Shown: positions 52,601 through 62,440, numbered from the stretch's first letter. The stretch is DNA of 64,000 bases from Hyposmocoma kahamanoa (GCF_003589595.1 NW_020653711.1:3915207-3979206); one strand, 5' to 3'. Notes: generated from the sequence alone by a model not told the origin. Program-made: numbers and translations.

Positions 52601-55600
52601 GTGTCCGCCTTAATGCGATCAGGTGTGTGTACATTTTGACAGTAATAACTTAATGTCTCCTAAACAATTTGAAAAAAAAAAAAGAATAATCATTGACCTG
52701 GTCAATGTTAATAATAGATAAATAGGCGATCAAATAGGGTGTCCCCCAATGTTTGTTGGATACGGAGGGAAAGTACTTTAGATATTGTAGATTTAAAAGT
52801 AAGTAATATTCCATTTAAGGAGTTTTAAAAAGTTTCTTGCCTAGACTGATAATCGAACCGACTAAATATGAAAAAAATCCAGTATTTTTATGCTTATTAG
52901 TATTATATTTATATATATTATATTACCTTGGATGATTAGATTGGCTAACTAGGGTTGCCACCGTTACACGTGGTATATTTTCTTCAAATTTAAATGGGAC
53001 CAATACTGAGGTACCCTCTTTCCAACAAAAAAGAATCATCAAAATCGGTTGATAAATCGGCCGGAGTTATCGCGTAACAAACATACAAAAAAATACAGTG
53101 TAATTGAAACGTCCTCCTATTTTTCCTTCTTTTGAAGTCGGTTAAAAATACTTTTCCTCCGTGTTTTTATAGGTGTTCTACAGGATATGTCATGGAGAGT
53201 GTGCTCGCACAGTATTGAATGATTTAATTCCGCCTTCATGCTTTCATCATCGGGGGACCAGACTTAGGCTGGGGTTCCAGATCTATGTTGCGAACATTCC
53301 AAGGATTCGTACTAAGCGTTTCGCTTCCACATTTATATGGCGAACGGCTATGGAGTGGAATTCCCTGCCTGCAGATTTGTTCCCTATACGGTTTAACTTG
53401 CGCCTTTTCAAAGCGTGAGTGAATAGGCTTTTTTCGGTGCGCATGCTCTCTCGTCGACTTCATTGTCATTTTCCATCAGGCGAGATGGAAGTCAAGTGCA
53501 CACTTATTTTTAATAAAATAAAGTCCTGTAGCCGTGGAACACCCTGTACGCTCGCCTATTTGTCTGTTTTTGTGGTTTTAGAGTGTGTTATTTCTATACT
53601 CACTAAACTTGGTTTCATAGATATTTTAAGTCGAACTACAACAAATAAAGATTCAGTTACATTATGAATACAAAGAAGCATCACGTCATATTATTTATTA
53701 CATATTGTTGTACTTTTACTAACACGATAAAATGTCTAATATATCAATAAGAAAATTGTTGTCATTCTAGACTTTAATCGGTAGGTATTACGTCATAGTT
53801 ATAGTTAACGCCTAGCATCGCCATCGCCGTAGTTTTGTTGTTGTACATAAATAACAAATTAATAGTGACCTCAAAGAAATAATCGTCAATAAAAAATAAC
53901 AAGAACTTATTACAGTACTTCTTTTTATGATACCAAGTGAGGAACAAGTCGTGCGCCTGGTGGTAAGGGACAAGCCTGTCCATAGCAGTTGCTGTACCAC
54001 TCAGAGTTTTAAGTCACAAATATCTGAGGGGCGCTGTCACTGCGCCCGTCACTCTGAGACATAAGTTGACAAGTCCCATGTGCCTGTAATTTCACAAGCA
54101 CCCTTACCTTTCAAACAGGAATGCAGTAATGGTCACATTACTGCTTGGCGGCAGATATAGGTAGTCTTTCACAAGGAACTCTATTACTGCCAATTTACTA
54201 TAGTACTTACTTAGTTAGTTACGTACTTATTTAGTTTTAGCACTACCCAGAACACCCAGACCAGAATCAAATATAAAAATTTCATTTCCTAAATTTGTTC
54301 TTCGGAGAATCGAACGAAACGAACTCCTCGGCCAGCGCTCACTGTGAAAACCGTTGAACTACCGAGGTTAAAAATCGAATGAGTAATGCTATTCGGTATT
54401 CGGCTCATTGGGCCTGTTTTTTGTTATTCGGCCTAATTTCAAATATTGAATCATTATTCGGCGAATACCGAATACTTAGAAACAGGAGAAGGAAATAAGA
54501 AAAAACATAATAAATCATGTAACTATTATTAATACTGACATTCATTATAAGTTCGCAAAAGGGCAATTTTTCGATTCTTCATGTAAAAGATCATGTAACG
54601 TAACTTATTATTTCAAAGAGCTAACAATTTAGTATATAGTTTCATCATTAACCTATTTACACGTCCCACTGCTGGGCATGGGTCTCCTCACAGGCAAGGG
54701 TTGCCCCACGCTTATCCAATGCGGGTTGGGGACTTCACACGTTTTCCGAGGGTTATGAAGATTTCATCACGATGTTTTCCTTTACCGAAAAGCTCATGAT
54801 AAATTTTAAATTAAATTTCGCACATAAATTTCGAGAAACTCAGAGGTGCGAGCTCGAATTCGAACCCTTTTGAAAAATTATGCAGTTTACTTATGATTAA
54901 ATAAACTCTAACAAAATCCACCAAGTACTTATAATTTGCAAACCAAAATTAAATTGTGTTCTTGAAAGTTAATCAAAGTGAAGCGAAATTAACAATTACT
55001 TTCTTAATTAAGTTATAAATTTTAATCATAAACTTGAAAATTAAAATACTTTTTTGTGCAAAATTATTTATCATAATTAAAGGTATTTTTCGAACCAATT
55101 TTCGTACGTGCCTTAACGAGGCCGAATAATTTGGCCGAATGCTCGACTATCCAGGCACGGTCCTGACCAAATATTGTATATTTGAGGCCTAATATACTAT
55201 TCGTTGCAACACTAGTATACAGATATATAATATAAATGAATGGTTTGTGTATTTGTCCCATATTATGACATGCGTTCTACTCTTAGAGTGAGGCCAGATG
55301 AGCTTAATTTTGTGAGTTGTGAGTCGCGTTTTTCGAGTCTCGTAGTTTACGTTCGACTGAAGCTCAGTTTGGGGCGCTAGAGAGTATGTTGTTCAGTTCT
55401 TGTAGTGGATTTATGTCACGTAGTGTAACCATTTCGAATCCGCGTTAATAAGTTTGGTGACGAGGGAATCGCATGATTCAATTCCGCATTACCCTTTCCA
55501 TCAACGGGGGACTAGGCGTAGGCTTGGGTTCCACCCCTGTGTTGTGGATATTCCAAGGATTCGCACGAAGCGTTACGCTTGGAATTCCCTGCCTTGCAGA

Positions 55601-58600
55601 CTTGTTCCCAGAACATTGTACTTTTCAAGGCGTGAGTGAATAGGCATTATTTAGGTGTGCATGCTCTATCGTCGACCTCATCGACAATTTCCATCAGGAG
55701 AGATGGAGGTCAAATGCGCACTTACACTTTATTAAAAAAAGTCCTTAACATGTAGCTAATTTAAATGTCTATACAAATAATTAAATATGAACCAAAGATT
55801 TGGCAATAATTATGCGTGAAGTATTTCAGCAAGCATTTGTAATTTGCTTTGTCTGCAAGCCTTGCCTTCCGGTGATGACGCGTATTGTGTATGTACCTAT
55901 GCTACGAAATCTTGAACCATCCTCAAGGGGTTTATCCATCATCGTCATTGCAACTCATTATACGCTCCACTACCGGGCACGGATCTCCACTGCCGGTCCA
56001 ATGGTTAGGGACTTTACACATTTTCTAAGGGTTATGAATCTTCTTCAGAGTGCAGGTTTTATCACGATATTATTTTCATTCACCGATACACATTAACAAA
56101 TGCACGTAACTTAAACATTAAAGTTAGAGGTCGCTACAATTGAGAGACCGTACAAGAATACAAGATATTTATTCGCTGTAGATCGTACGTTTTACTAAGA
56201 CTTGGCATGCGAATATTATACACAATTCTTATTTCAATTTTGATGTAGCATGCATTTAAAGTTAAATTAATTCAATGGCTTATACAAACAATAACAATTG
56301 GAATTAAACTAGAAATGAATTTTATGTTATCAAGTAAAAATCCTCAATATTGTAGTAGAAGCATTGAGTATTTAACAAATTATGCAATTTCATTTTAAAT
56401 TTTCTACAATTTAATTCTGTTTTTTTTTTAAATTAGATTAAAGCATCCGGTAATTTGTTAAATAATTTGAGTGCTAATACGAACATTCTTCTAGTGTGAA
56501 ATTCCAAATTAAGGCGTTATTTGGGCCGTATTTCTACTTTATTCCTTATGTTTCTAAGATTTCTAGAGAGTTTCTAGTTTTGACTATATTAAAGTTGCTT
56601 AGATTTTGTTTCACATAAGCACATGCCTCGTAAATATACATCGATGGTAGGGTTAACATCTTCAGTTTACTAAAGTAAGGTATACAACTCTCTCGCTGAC
56701 CCACACCAAACATGGCCCTGACATATTTATTCTGGGTTTTAAATAGTGGCATTTCAGCATTTCCCCAGAGCAGTAGTCCATATCGCAAACTAAAGGCTAC
56801 ATAAGCGTGATAAGCACAAAGTTTCCGTCCACCCATTAGACTATCATTTTATATCCATGACTTCTTTTAATGATTTTCAGTATCTGTCTTCACCGGGTAA
56901 AGTGATGTTCACGGATCCAGGAGAGGCGACCGATCGGGAGGTAAAGAAGCTTAAAGAGCAGGGCGTCGATATTATACTATTGTTGTCGCATTGCGGATTG
57001 ACAATAGATCGGTATGATTATTTAATCTTTTTAACCTATTTTAATAATTGTTATGTTTTAGTTTCATTGTAAGAAAATATAATATTCGCTTCCAATTGCC
57101 AGTTGCTCGTATTCAACACAAGACACATGTTTGCATAAATCGCAAAGATCTAAGGGACATTGCCACCGCGTCCGGCACTTTGAGACATAAGTTGATAAGG
57201 CCCATACATCCGTAATTTCACCAGCACCCTTTTCTTCAAAACTGTCCTTACAAAACGCAGTAATGCTCACATTAGGTAGAAATAAGTAAGGTGGCAGTAC
57301 TTCCTGGACGAACTCTTTCACAATGAGCTCTACTGCTACTAAATAAGCAGTGTTAGTGAAACTTTTTGATGGCAAAACAAATTAAGTCACAAGATGTAGA
57401 AGTGTCATGTACCCGTAATTTCACCGTGAATCCCTGCACGTTTTCTTGTAGTATAAATCTTACCGAAGAAACAATGGCGCATACATTAGATATAGAACCG
57501 TTCACACGTTGTATGTTCTGTAAAAAACGTACACAGATCTATACGTTTATCGAATACGCGACGGACTTGTCAAGCAAATCGAATGTACTTAAATGTATTC
57601 GGTGTGCAGTGGCGTATAGTATTAATGCATTTCTTTTACACGGCGAAAAGTCATACGTTTTTTATCGAATAGTCACCGAACAAGCGGCGTCTAATATTGA
57701 AGTATCTTTTGGAAGGAGGCGATAATTTTTTTAATACAAAATGACAGGCGAATCTTCTGTGGACAACGATTAATTGAATCTTTAGTTCCTTTTTTTTTCA
57801 TCATTCCTTAGTTTCGTACAATTTTTCAAATGTCTTTGTACGCACTGCTTCTTGATTCATTGGACGAGCCCAATACCTTCTGTTCTTGCGGCGGCAAAGC
57901 CGTGAGCGTCTTCTATGCGAGTAAAATGCAACAAAGCGTGTATACATCACAGACGTGTTCTCAAGGCGATTGCTGTGTGATTACAGCGGCTATCCGTCTT
58001 TTAAATGTATGAATATATCGTCTCCGCTGTCTATTTATAATGTGTAAATGAAGGCTTAGCTGTTCCATAATGATCACAGTATATACTCCTTTACAGTAAA
58101 CTAGCCCACGATCACGGGGAATACATAGACATAATAATTGGTGGACACACTCACAGCCTACTGTGGAACGGAATTGCTCCAAGCGGGGAAACGGTCGCAG
58201 CTCCATACCCTGTATTTGTAGAGAGCAATAAGGATGTCAAACATAAAGTATGTTTTTCCTATAGTTCTGTAATAGGTACGTCAGTATTGGAGTTGGTAAA
58301 GCCATGTATTTATTATACTGCTTTTACGTCAATGTTCACGATATCGAAAAGAGGAAATCAGCTCTTCAAATTTCCGCATCTTGACGAGGAGAATCCAAAT
58401 TTACTTTGCAACATTTACTTACTTGTGGTTCTGCGAATAAGCACTCTGAGTCAGTAGTCATATCTAGCGAACTATATACGGGTATAATATTTTTTTTTAA
58501 ATAAAGTTTTTTTATAAAAAATACCGACCTCAAAAATTTGCTTATCCTCTATAGAGGTGTTAGTTACATCTATTTGCCAAGTTTTATTGAAATCGGTTAA

Positions 58601-59071
58601 CAGAAAGTGAGTGAAATTAAATAAACCGGACTCATACCTAATTTGCCACCCATAGAGGTTGTATATTGTCTTCAACTTTGAATGGGACTACAAGTGAGGT
58701 ACCTCCAACAAAAAAGAATCACCAAAATCGGTTCACAAATATCGGAGTAATCCATGAGTAACCACATAACATACATACAAAAAATAGTCTAATTGAGAAC
58801 CTCCTCCTTTTTTGAAGTCAGTTAAAAAGGCCATTAATGGCCAGGCTTTGTAATTTCAGGAAAGCTACAGTTTTTCACACTAGGACAGCTACTCATCTCA
58901 ATTCTCTTTTATTATTAAAAAAAAACTAACTTCATTTATTCCAGGTGCTAATTGTACAAGCTTCGGCGTTCACCAAGTACATGGGTAATCTGACTGTGTT
59001 CTTTGACGATCGCGGTGAATATGTGAAATGGGAGGGTGGACCAATTTTCTTAGACCGATCTATTCCTGAAG
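46556..59071 (+). CDS. 5'-nucleotidase/apyrase-type ecto-nucleotidase, gene B (exons 1-6)
   Basis: Exons 46556-46674, 49203-49425, 52269-52466, 56881-57011, 58097-58247 and 58945-59071 join in frame to 316 codons plus one base. Exon 1 gives a signal peptide and the first metal motif (YNDFHAR). Later motifs are LLLNVGDSFQG, GNHEFDDGPEGL, LSHCG and GGHTHS, so all metal ligand motifs of the catalytic domain are present. The product would be a secreted or surface phosphohydrolase of nucleotides. Exons equivalent to gene A exons 7-11 are not seen before the window end. A minus-strand provirus starts about 950 bp after exon 6, so the gene either continues past a very long intron or is truncated. 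Confidence 0.92.
47065..47341 (+). repeat. Family A retroposon, full length
   Basis: Start GGCAGTAGAGCTCC, intact hairpin CAGTAATGTGAGCATTACTG, tail CATAATAAAAAAA. A small deletion removes the GACGGGCGCAG block. In gene B intron 1. Confidence 0.85.
47342..48909. other. Gene B intron 1, mid part
   Basis: A family A 3' tail lies at 48125-48189 (GGCGTGTTGCTTACAATCAG...TATCATAAAAAAAA). A short TTCTTCAGAATTTGTTACAT self-complementary stretch occurs at about 47780-47805. The rest has no recognised gene. Confidence 0.5.
48910..49123. repeat. GC-rich palindromic MITE
   Basis: Terminal CTATCCACACATATC / GATATGTGTGGATAG, with inner inverted blocks GGCCGGGACGTGGACG / CGTCCACGTCCCGG. 214 bp, no ORF. 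Its right end is 79 bp before gene B exon 2. Confidence 0.88.
49203..49425 (+). CDS. Gene B exon 2
   Basis: 223 bp, acceptor TTTTTTAG, donor GTAGGT. It encodes FEETSVHYPVCRFNNGSCLG and LLLNVGDSFQG (gene A has LNAGD). Confidence 0.95.
49705..49880. repeat. Family E fold-back repeat
   Basis: Arms of about 65 bp: GAAACTATTTTTCCGGATTT ... TTTTTTCAAACAAACCAACG and its reverse complement, around a short centre with CATGGGACCTCCCATGG. A half copy is at 26080-26220 and a fragment near 42825. Confidence 0.85.
50550..52094 (-). mobile_element. Tc1-type DNA transposon, apparently intact
   Basis: 1545 bp with identical 29-bp inverted ends starting CACACATCAAAAGTGTCTAG. TA lies at both borders (50548-50549, 52095-52096). 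A single transposase ORF lies on the minus strand. The perfect ends and open frame imply recent insertion in gene B intron 2. Confidence 0.96.
50818..51843 (-). CDS. Tc1-family transposase (DD34E)
   Basis: 341 residues, ATG at 51843, intact to its stop. It excises and inserts the surrounding element at TA sites. An N-terminal paired-type helix-turn-helix (residues about 8-115) is followed by catalytic Asp153 (CFSDESRFG), Asp243 (QLMHDNPRPH) and Glu278 (SPGLNPIEHAWD). 34 residues lie between the last two. A Gly-rich box GGGTIMIWAGI precedes the second Asp, as in Tc1 relatives. No substitution of a key residue is seen. It is antisense to gene B. Confidence 0.96.
   Translation of the reverse strand: MERRHHLTREVMMRAVGMLEAGSRQHALAFTLNTTQSVIIRLWTRYRMTGSVAERHGGRSRITTRRQDRYIQNTARRNRTMTAMMSVTRLHSSSGLLISDQTIRNRLREVGLRSRRPLRVPPIAPCNRRTRLRWAREHRNWEEEDWRYVCFSDESRFGMRPDTRRTRVWRTSGRHERLRYCQEVHPYGGGTIMIWAGIWIGGRTDLIWIRGNLNAQVYAERIVSDVIIPLRGQLGDSFQLMHDNPRPHTARVVTRILAEARINVLPWLAQSPGLNPIEHAWDMLQRRAVPSMHTVHTLQQYFDLLQNTWAAIPQSDFDELILSMPNRCNCVIRVNGGNTDY
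52269..52466 (+). CDS. Gene B exon 3
   Basis: 198 bp, acceptor TTTGACAG, donor GTGAAT. It encodes AIGNHEFDDGPEGLAPYLSH to IGIIGLATQETA. Confidence 0.95.
52467..53164. other. Gene B intron 3, 5' part
   Basis: A dispersed AGAATCATCAAAATCGGTTG / TTTTGAAGTCGGTTAAAAA repeat lies at about 52955-53150, also found at 58660-58830, with parts near 30650 and 37300. No gene. Confidence 0.55.
53165..53870 (+). mobile_element. LINE 3' fragment with RT C-terminus, plus
   Basis: It encodes FYRICHGECARTVLNDLIPP, then ASTFIWRTAMEWNSLPADLF and RFNLRLFKA. The 3' UTR to 53870 aligns in reverse with 24725-25085, so the two copies are in opposite orientation 28 kb apart. Confidence 0.78.
53921..54192 (-). repeat. 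Family A retroposon, minus
   Basis: CTTTTTATGATACCAAGTGA to CTCTATTACTGCC. The 5' block is partly deleted. Confidence 0.82.
54193..55449. other. Gene B intron 3, mid part
   Basis: It holds a family H copy at 54645-54880 (CCCACTGCTGGGCATGGGTC). A stretch at 54390-54480 repeats ATTCGGC several times and recurs as GGCCGAAT near 55120. No gene. Confidence 0.5.
55450..55745 (+). pseudogene. LINE RT C-terminal fragment, plus
   Basis: CATCAACGGGGGACTAGGCG...GTTGTGGATATTCCAAGGAT...GGAATTCCCTGCCTTGCAGA aligns with 53240-53410, followed by the same GTGCATGCTCTATCGTCGAC tail. It contains a deletion and frame breaks. Confidence 0.7.
55935..56100 (+). repeat. Family H dispersed repeat
   Basis: CTCCACTACCGGGCACGGAT ... 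CTAAGGGTTATGAATCTTCT ... TTTATCACGATATTATTTTC matches the copies at 23380 and 54645. Confidence 0.6.
56400..56845 (-). pseudogene. Jockey-like LINE RT C-terminus
   Basis: The minus strand encodes YHAYVAFSLRYGLLLWGNAE, then FKTQNKYVRAMFGVGQRESC, then KLKMLTLPSMYIYEACAYVK, the conserved C-terminal region of Jockey-type polyproteins. Poly-T at 56420 marks the 3' end. The fragment ends about 35 bp before gene B exon 4. Confidence 0.8.
56881..57011 (+). CDS. Gene B exon 4
   Basis: 131 bp, acceptor GATTTTCAG, donor GTATGA. It encodes YLSSPGKVMFTDPGEATDRE and LLLSHCGLTID. Confidence 0.94.
57132..57341 (-). repeat. Family A retroposon, 5' two-thirds, minus
   Basis: AAATCGCAAAGATCTAAGGG to GAGCTCTACTGCTACTA. 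The poly-A end and one arm of the hairpin are lost. Confidence 0.8.
57369..57725 (+). CDS. Unrecognised cysteine-rich ORF (possible C4 zinc finger) in gene B intron 4
   Basis: 118 codons from ATG to TAA (a second ATG is at 57474). Cysteines pair as C-x2-C at residues 48/51 and 76/79, 24 residues apart, which could hold a zinc ion. Three further Cys lie at 14, 23 and 27. Base and codon use is unlike the surrounding intron: CGN arginine codons and ACG/GCG/TCG codons are frequent. It is compact, unspliced and followed after about 100 bp by a second ORF on the same strand. This could be a fragment from a large DNA virus or an unknown mobile element. No family is claimed. Confidence 0.4.
   Translation: MAKQIKSQDVEVSCTRNFTVNPCTFSCSINLTEETMAHTLDIEPFTRCMFCKKRTQIYTFIEYATDLSSKSNVLKCIRCAVAYSINAFLLHGEKSYVFYRIVTEQAASNIEVSFGRRR
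57830..58012 (+). CDS. Unrecognised small Cys-rich ORF in gene B intron 4
   Basis: 60 codons from ATG to TGA, just after a T-rich stretch. It contains FCSCGG and TCSQGDCC. Codon use is again CpG-rich (GCG, GAC, GGC). It ends 84 bp before gene B exon 5. The pairing with the ORF at 57369 suggests a single inserted segment of about 0.7 kb. Function unknown. Confidence 0.35.
   Translation: MSLYALLLDSLDEPNTFCSCGGKAVSVFYASKMQQSVYTSQTCSQGDCCVITAAIRLLNV
58097..58247 (+). CDS. Gene B exon 5
   Basis: 151 bp, acceptor CCTTTACAG, donor GTATGT. It encodes KLAHDHGEYIDIIIGGHTHS (gene A has GGHSHS). Confidence 0.94.
58660..58830. repeat. GTCAGTTAAAAA dispersed repeat
   Basis: AACAAAAAAGAATCACCAAA ... GAACCTCCTCCTTTTTTGAA matches 52955-53150 and, reversed, parts of 30640-30760 and 37290-37400. 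Confidence 0.65.
58945..59071 (+). CDS. Gene B exon 6
   Basis: 127 bp, acceptor TTATTCCAG, donor GTATGA. It encodes VLIVQASAFTKYMGNLTVFF and KWEGGPIFLDRSIPE. This is the last gene B exon visible. Confidence 0.94.
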
Positions 59072-60015
59072 GTATGAATTTTATAAACATCAATGTAAGC
59101 TTTGCACAAACTGGAATAGAGCCTTTCTTAAACGGGCTGAGGGCCTATTATGAGCTTATAAGCACCCAGCTAAGTTCCATGCAATTCACTTGACGTGAAA
59201 AACTGAATTGCATAAATTCGTATCATTACCTACAAAAAGTTGAACCGGAATGGCGTGACAGGATGAGGAGTTTTATTTTTTTAAACTTTAATTATTGTCT
59301 CTGGCTGGCTAGCTGACATCTAACAAGAGCGAGATGAAACTACATACTAAATCATATGAGAGAAATAGACAGATGTACGGACAACAGCACTTCAGACTAC
59401 ACATTTTTGTTCGAATATCGCCTCCATTGCAACGGAACAAGATACGTCAATGTGTAGCTTGATGTGCTGGTGTGTGTACTATCCTGGGAGCGCTCAAGCA
59501 CTATTAATCGATTTGTGTTCAAAATGAGAATAATTATATTTTTTTATTAATTTTATTATTAATTATACTTATTACGTTGTTTTGTAATGTCGGCAACTTT
59601 TCAATCTTACTTTACAATTTGTCGTACGACAAAATTACATGTCATGTTTAGTCATCATAATCATTGAAATTATTAAGAAGAGTTTCCAATTTGATAACAT
59701 AATTGGAACATATCTTGTATTCGTACATTTTCATTGATTGCATTAATAGTCAAATTTGGCACTATTTAAAACTTATTTTATGATTTTCGGTCAATAAAAT
59801 TATTAAAATGATTAAAATTCCATTTAAAAATTGCAATAGCATTCGTGCCAATAATTTATCAACAACACTTTAAAGATTGGAAACTCAAACTAAAACTTTC
59901 AAAAAACGCTCAATAGTTAATATTATAGCATAAAAAGATAATAAATAATTATGAAAATGAAAATATAATAAAACTTAAACGAAATTTCTTAAAAATGTAA
60001 CAAAATTAAAAAAAA
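59072..60015. other. Start of gene B intron 6
   Basis: AT-rich. No exon 7 equivalent (IGESTTTLLADECVYGECPL-like) and no repeat recognised before the provirus LTR. Confidence 0.55.
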
Positions 60016-60235
60016 AGTTAGTCACGACTTATGTAATGACGGCGGAAAGGGACGTTTTAGAAAAGAATTTATTATTGCAATAAAAGACGTTTAATTCGGA
60101 TCAAAAACCTTACAAGACTAAAGTACAAAAAATACAATGAAAAGTAGAAAAGCATTACGTTACATAAATCTAAATAGTAAGCTAATTCGCCGTAGGTGAG
60201 AGTCAGCATTTACCACGCTTTACGCTATGGTAACT
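60016..60235 (-). repeat. Probable 3' LTR of the second provirus
   Basis: On the minus strand it begins AGTTACCATAGCG and ends GTGACTAACT, the AGTTA...TAACT ends typical of insect errantiviruses. A purine-rich GAAGAAGGGAGGAG lies just upstream. The partner LTR is outside the window, so the boundary is unproven. Confidence 0.55.
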
Positions 60236-62440
60236 CGGGAGGTGCTCCTCCCTTCTTCAGATAGAACCGCGTCCTGCTGGTTCCTTCTGGTCCTCCAGGT
60301 GGATTCGGCGAAATATCGGTAGATTTCCCTTTTGTAAACCACTGGTATGATTTCCAGCATAATATGCTGCCGAGCCCAATGATGTAGAGGATAATCGTAC
60401 TTCAACTAGGTGTAGTTGCGATAAAAGCCCAATCGTCAAAAGTTTCTTCACCTGTATATTGTGAGCTTTATTTATAAGTTCATGTATGTTATCTAATCAA
60501 ATGTCTTCAAGTTGCAGCTCGAATCGTATTTCGTTGGTTGGTATCAATGCTTGTTGCGGTAGTGGGGCGACGTCATGTATTATTACGATGTTACTATGGG
60601 TTTGCAAAGTTCTGTTCATAAGTCGAGCATGACAATCTTTCGGGATAGAGATGAGTTGCGTCGTTGTTAATGTGTGGGAAGTGACATCATTTTCGCATGT
60701 TGCTTTCAAAATTTCTCTAGGATTGGTCACAAGTAGCCAGCTGTTAGGCGTGATATTTTGGAGTTTTCCACTTGGCAGATTCATTATCGCATAAGAGCAT
60801 GTTGAAAGGTCCACCTCATGTCTGACGAGTGCTACGACGCAATCATCAGCATCATGCTGTAATTTTATGCCTAGATATTTGCAGAGACGCAGATCATCAG
60901 CGATGTGGCGACAGTCTTCATCAAGGTAGGTGTACTCTCCGCTTCCAAGCACATCGAGTATATAACCAGAAATAGAGACGAAATGTCATTTAATTTGTTT
61001 GAAAACTATTCTGCCATATCATTACTGTGACAACTGCGCTCCGATTGGCCAGCCCGAGTTCGAAACAATTGACGGGTATAGTCAATGGGTGTCGTCAACT
61101 GTTTCACTTCAAATGGACCAGTTAACTTCAGCTTTGCTATAATGGACGAAAATTGCAAAATTATATATTTAATATTTAATTACCGATGAAATGTGATTCC
61201 GTTTGTTGTGTAATTAGATATAATGCTGTTTTTCTCACACCACCGAATAGAATAGCACGGCATTGTTATAGTAGTATATAGTATTATCTTTATTACAATT
61301 AATACAGAATATTTTTTGGAATATACGGAGACGTACACACAGGACATTAGTCGGCCTGTCTATATTTCAGTGCAAACGAGAGTTGATATTTATAAGAGTT
61401 GTATCGCTAATGTGTTACCAGGAGTATATGGCCCTTATTTCGTCTCTATTTCTGGTTATATACTCGATGTCCAAGTATTTGGATTTAGGAATTATGGTAT
61501 AGTTTTGTTTGTTAGGGATGGAGTAGAGATGAATCAGGTCATAAGGAGGTTGTTTTACGGAAGGGTTTTCTAAGATGAAATTTAACGAATGTTCTGTACT
61601 ATAAGCTTTTACATCTATAGATTTTTCTATTATATGTATATTTCCTAGACTGATTGGAACCACAGACAGAAAGGTAAGCTTTCTTTCCATTTCTACCATT
61701 TCAGATACTAAGTTTTGTGTATTTAATATACTGGGATGCATAATGCCTATCTGCGAAAATGCCATAGCGTCTTCTAGTAACATGAGTTTATCTAATATAG
61801 TTTATTAGCTAAAGTCTATTTGTATATGAACTTCTATAAGTTGAATTGTCTGTAGATGATATTAAAATGCGTAGTCATATTTTTTAACATCATACTTAAT
61901 TTATTTTGATTTTCGTTTATTTTATTTAATTGGTTACCAAATTCTTCTGTTGTTTTTTGCGCTAAAAGTATGGATTTTTCTTGTACATTATGTAGTCTAT
62001 TAGTAATATTTTTTATTTGTTGTTTGATTCTTACAGCATCATCGTAGTCAAGATTACCGGTAATGGATTCAACTACTGATCCCAATCCATTTATTAAACC
62101 GCGTCTTACTCTACTATGAGGGGCAAGAAAAATCAATTTATTGTGAATTATACTTAATTCATGTTCGATTTGGTCAGCATACGATTTGTGTATATGTTCT
62201 GAGACTACGTTTTTGTTAATATACTTAGTACTTGCATATAGGGCTGCTAATCTTATAGCAGTGCTATGTAAATAACTGATATTATAAGAGCATACGAGAT
62301 TAAATGAATACTGAAATGAATGACTTTGACTTTGACTTTGACTATTTGTTTTAGGACTTCCGCTTCTTTCACTAAAAATATACCAGTACTATTTTCTAAA
62401 GGAGCGACACTCACGATGGCTGCCGCGTAGAGCACGAAGG
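60236..62440 (-). pseudogene. env: Second provirus env, interrupted by a MITE
   Basis: Minus-strand frames give an N-terminal hydrophobic signal-like segment (about 62440-62340), a basic cleavage motif RVRR at about 62100-62112 followed by a Gly-rich fusion-peptide-like stretch, a coiled-coil-prone region (61834-62080), and an ectodomain split at 61469/60952 by a family B MITE, continuing to 60497. The C-terminal part to about 60257 would hold the membrane anchor. A TGACTT repeat at about 62321-62346 and frame changes also break it. This is an insect retroviral envelope of the baculovirus F-like type. Confidence 0.82.
60952..61469. repeat. MITE family B inserted in env
   Basis: 518 bp. Ends CATCGAGTATATAACCAGAA and, reversed, the same sequence, with TIR of about 33 bp. 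The interior aligns with the other two copies. The env frame stops at each border, so this insertion postdates the provirus. Confidence 0.92.

Noticed and set aside
62321..62346. TGACTT repeat as a regulatory motif
   Set aside because: A short microsatellite inside a decayed env; most simply a slippage product.
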